From assembly GCA_021831565.1 (NCBI GenBank), contig JAKBMM010000024.1:1-42699 (forward strand): 42,699 nucleotides of DNA, given 5' to 3'. Position 1 is the stretch's first letter; every line of letters begins with the position of its first letter. Positions 41,638 through 42,699 of the stretch are shown here, in pieces. The notes below the pieces were generated by a model. The model was not told the DNA's origin, did not search any database, and worked only from the letters and a program-made list of their open reading frames with translations. The stretch comes from Planctomycetota bacterium (lineage in GTDB: Bacteria; Planctomycetota; Phycisphaerae; WQYP01). The position numbers were made by a program, and so were the translations under genes.

Positions 41638-41679
41638 GAAACAAAGTGTATCCATTTACTCCGGGGCGTTCCTCTGATT

Positions 41680-41700
41680 CCTCCGCGGTGCGAACTCCGG
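41680..41700. repeat. CCTCCGCGGTG-type border repeat, copy 1
   Basis: This 21-bp sequence starting CCTCCGCGGTGCGAACTCCG differs by one base from 41993-42013. The two copies flank the GxxExxY remnant in the same orientation. Confidence 0.85.
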
Positions 41701-41732
41701 ACGTTATTTACCGCGGACGTTATTTACCGCGG
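41701..41732. repeat. Perfect 16-bp tandem duplication
   Basis: ACGTTATTTACCGCGG is repeated twice back to back, adjoining border repeat 1. CCGCGGAGG-type stretches follow up to the stop of the GxxExxY remnant. Confidence 0.9.
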
Positions 41733-41755
41733 AGGACGCAGGGGACCGCGGAGGT

Positions 41756-41935
41756 TTATAGCTTGTGGACCATTCGCTTAATGCCATCCCTTTGGGATAC
41801 GACCGGAAGGCCTCGTTTCCGCAATTCGTGGATCAGGCATCCTTCGTAGGCGCTTTCGAGAAGTCCCGGGGCGAGCGCCGAATGCACCTTCATCGCCGCA
41901 TCCACAATCTGGCCGCTTAAATCATTGATTTCCAT
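41756..41935 (-). pseudogene. Truncated GxxExxY protein gene
   Basis: The 59-codon frame reads MEINDLSGQIVDAAMKVHSA, then LAPGLLESAYEGCLIHELRK and RGLPVVSQ. GLLESAY at 24-30 is the family-defining GxxExxY motif. The first 48 residues match the N-terminus of this family of about 125 residues; then the sequence turns into RDGIKRMVHKL and stops, so roughly the last 60% is missing. The start lies inside the last codons of the folK frame, with CAGGA as possible ribosome binding site. It is flanked by the CCTCCGCGGTG-type repeats. The function of intact members is not known to me. Confidence 0.8.
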
Positions 41936-42471
41936 TCCTGTATTCCCAGCATTTTCGACACGCCCCGTTTATACCCTCGGCGTCCTCCGCGTCCTCCGCG
42001 GTGCAAACTCCGGGTTAGCAATTCCCGGATTCTACAGCCGAGAACCGGATGCCATGCGTCCGGAGCGATTTCATTCAATGGCAGCAATACAAATAGTCTC
42101 TCATGCAGGCGCGGATGGGGAATCGTCAGATGGGGCTGCTGATAAATCTGATCCGCGTACAGAAGAATATCCAGGTCGATCGGGCGCGGGCCATGGCGCT
42201 GCTCCATCCGCCGATTGCGGCCCCGGCCGATTTCGATCGCCAGCAGACCCGCCAGCAGATCCGGCGGCGCCAGACGCGTCGCGATTCGCGCCGCCGCGTT
42301 GAGATAATCGGGCTGATCCGGCGGACCACCCACGGCCGGCGTGTTATAAAATCCGGAGACAGCGAGAACTTCTGTTTCCGGCAATCGGCCGATGGCGGCG
42401 ATGGCCCAGAGCATATTAACGACGCGGTCACCGATGTTCCCGCCGAGCGCAATGTAACTGGTAGCCACCAT
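41917..42471 (-). CDS. folK: 2-amino-4-hydroxy-6-hydroxymethyldihydropteridine pyrophosphokinase
   Basis: This 184-residue folate biosynthesis enzyme transfers pyrophosphate from ATP to the pterin alcohol. SYIALGGNIGDR near the N-terminus, YNTPAVGGPPDQPDYLNAA, and the family signature GPRPIDLDILLY are intact, followed by IPHPRLHERLFVLLPLNEI. The ATG at 42471 fits the family; an in-frame extension reaches 42534. The real domain ends around RIRELL; the remaining 32 or so residues (starting TRSLHRGGRGGRRGY) are encoded by the CCTCCGCGGTG repeat and the start of the GxxExxY remnant. The repeat thus appears to have replaced the original stop. Confidence 0.94.
   Translation of the reverse strand: MVATSYIALGGNIGDRVVNMLWAIAAIGRLPETEVLAVSGFYNTPAVGGPPDQPDYLNAAARIATRLAPPDLLAGLLAIEIGRGRNRRMEQRHGPRPIDLDILLYADQIYQQPHLTIPHPRLHERLFVLLPLNEIAPDAWHPVLGCRIRELLTRSLHRGGRGGRRGYKRGVSKMLGIQEWKSMI
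41993..42014. repeat. CCTCCGCGGTG-type border repeat, copy 2
   Basis: It has near identity to 41680-41700 and to the reverse complement of 39097-39118. It lies inside the 3' end of the folK frame and encodes part of its odd tail. Confidence 0.85.
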
Positions 42472-42539
42472 AACGTACCCGATGTAGATCGACGCAATGG
42501 AAATTTTATAACCGCCGCGGGTATATTTCGCCATCCGCT

Positions 42540-42596
42540 CCGCTTGCTTACACGCGCGGCTCGGCTTGCTTATCCGCTTGCTTACGCGCGCGGCTC
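42540..42596. repeat. Direct repeat of 23 bp (CCGCTTGCTTAC type)
   Basis: The 23-bp units at 42540-42562 and 42574-42596 differ by one base; a partial GGCTTGCTTA unit lies between them. The repeat is just upstream of folK. In one frame it reads LAYARGS, a peptide I associate with dispersed repeats in planctomycete genomes (recollection, not checked). Confidence 0.75.
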
Positions 42597-42649
42597 AGGG
42601 TAATTCTCGGTTGTAATTCTCGGTGGGAATTCCGGAATCCGGCTCGCCC

Positions 42650-42697
42650 GTTGTATAAAAAGAACCGGCCCGCACACACAGGGCGTGTACGGGCCGG
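42650..42697 (-). terminator. Leftward intrinsic terminator at the right edge
   Basis: On the minus strand CCGGCCCG (plus 42690-42697) pairs with CGGGCCGG (plus 42665-42672). Four further inner pairs lie across a single mismatch, and TTCTTTTTAT follows directly. This is a complete stem plus T-run. It would end a minus-strand gene lying to the right of the window. Confidence 0.85.
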
Positions 42698-42699
42698 AT

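Overview
The window looks like a chromosomal segment of a moderately GC-rich (roughly 55-60%) Gram-negative bacterium, most likely a planctomycete of the Phycisphaerae type. This placement is inference from gene content: a PPi-dependent phosphofructokinase, sigma-54, an outer-membrane lipoprotein MltA, a YdbH/YnbE/YdbL-type envelope system, a planctomycete-style enlarged RNase HII, an alkaline-phosphatase-superfamily protein with TPR-like tail, and split-up translation operons. No rRNA or phage genes are present.

Left part (1-5285): a decayed tandem array in which the C-terminal beta-rich part of a secreted lipase-like protein alternates with a small four-helix membrane protein. Four junctions are TGATG stop-start overlaps and one is a GTGA overlap. 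One lipase copy keeps the Ser-Asp-His residues but lacks its N-terminal half; the other copies lack the hydrolase domain altogether. A 260-bp stretch is almost identical between two copies. The third membrane gene is split by a 152-bp IS66-like miniature element with 16-bp inverted ends and an 8-bp target duplication; removing it restores a 186-residue protein of the expected length.

Middle (5324-28229): housekeeping genes in short units. These are thrS (-), thiS-thiG (+), initiator tRNA and queA (-), a MGDG-synthase-like glycosyltransferase and a pterin carbinolamine dehydratase (-), a methyltransferase and a small sulfotransferase (+), a phosphodiesterase-like protein, NAD(P)HX epimerase and uvrA (-), rpmI-rplT-pheS (+), aguB-aguA for putrescine synthesis from agmatine (+), a three-gene unit of a small conserved protein, a YdbH-like protein and a fused YnbE-YdbL lipoprotein (-), an RNase HII-like enzyme and an aldo/keto reductase (-), and an ArsR-type regulator (+). 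The usual thrS-infC-rpmI-rplT-pheST cluster is broken: infC and pheT are not here.

Right part (28287-42699): a PPi-phosphofructokinase diverges from the alpha-operon-like string map-infA-rpmJ-rpsM-rpsK-rpoA-rplQ, which lacks secY, adk and rpsD. Then come a HIT protein, a membrane GT2 polysaccharide synthase paired with an unknown membrane-anchored protein, rpoN, and, leftward, folK, a GxxExxY remnant, panC and mltA. Intergenic regions hold several dispersed repeat families: ATCCCGATAGC-type palindromes, CCTCCGCGGTG-type elements around the GxxExxY remnant and downstream of rpoN, and a CCGCTTGCTTAC-type repeat next to folK. A strong leftward terminator at the right edge closes a gene lying outside the window.
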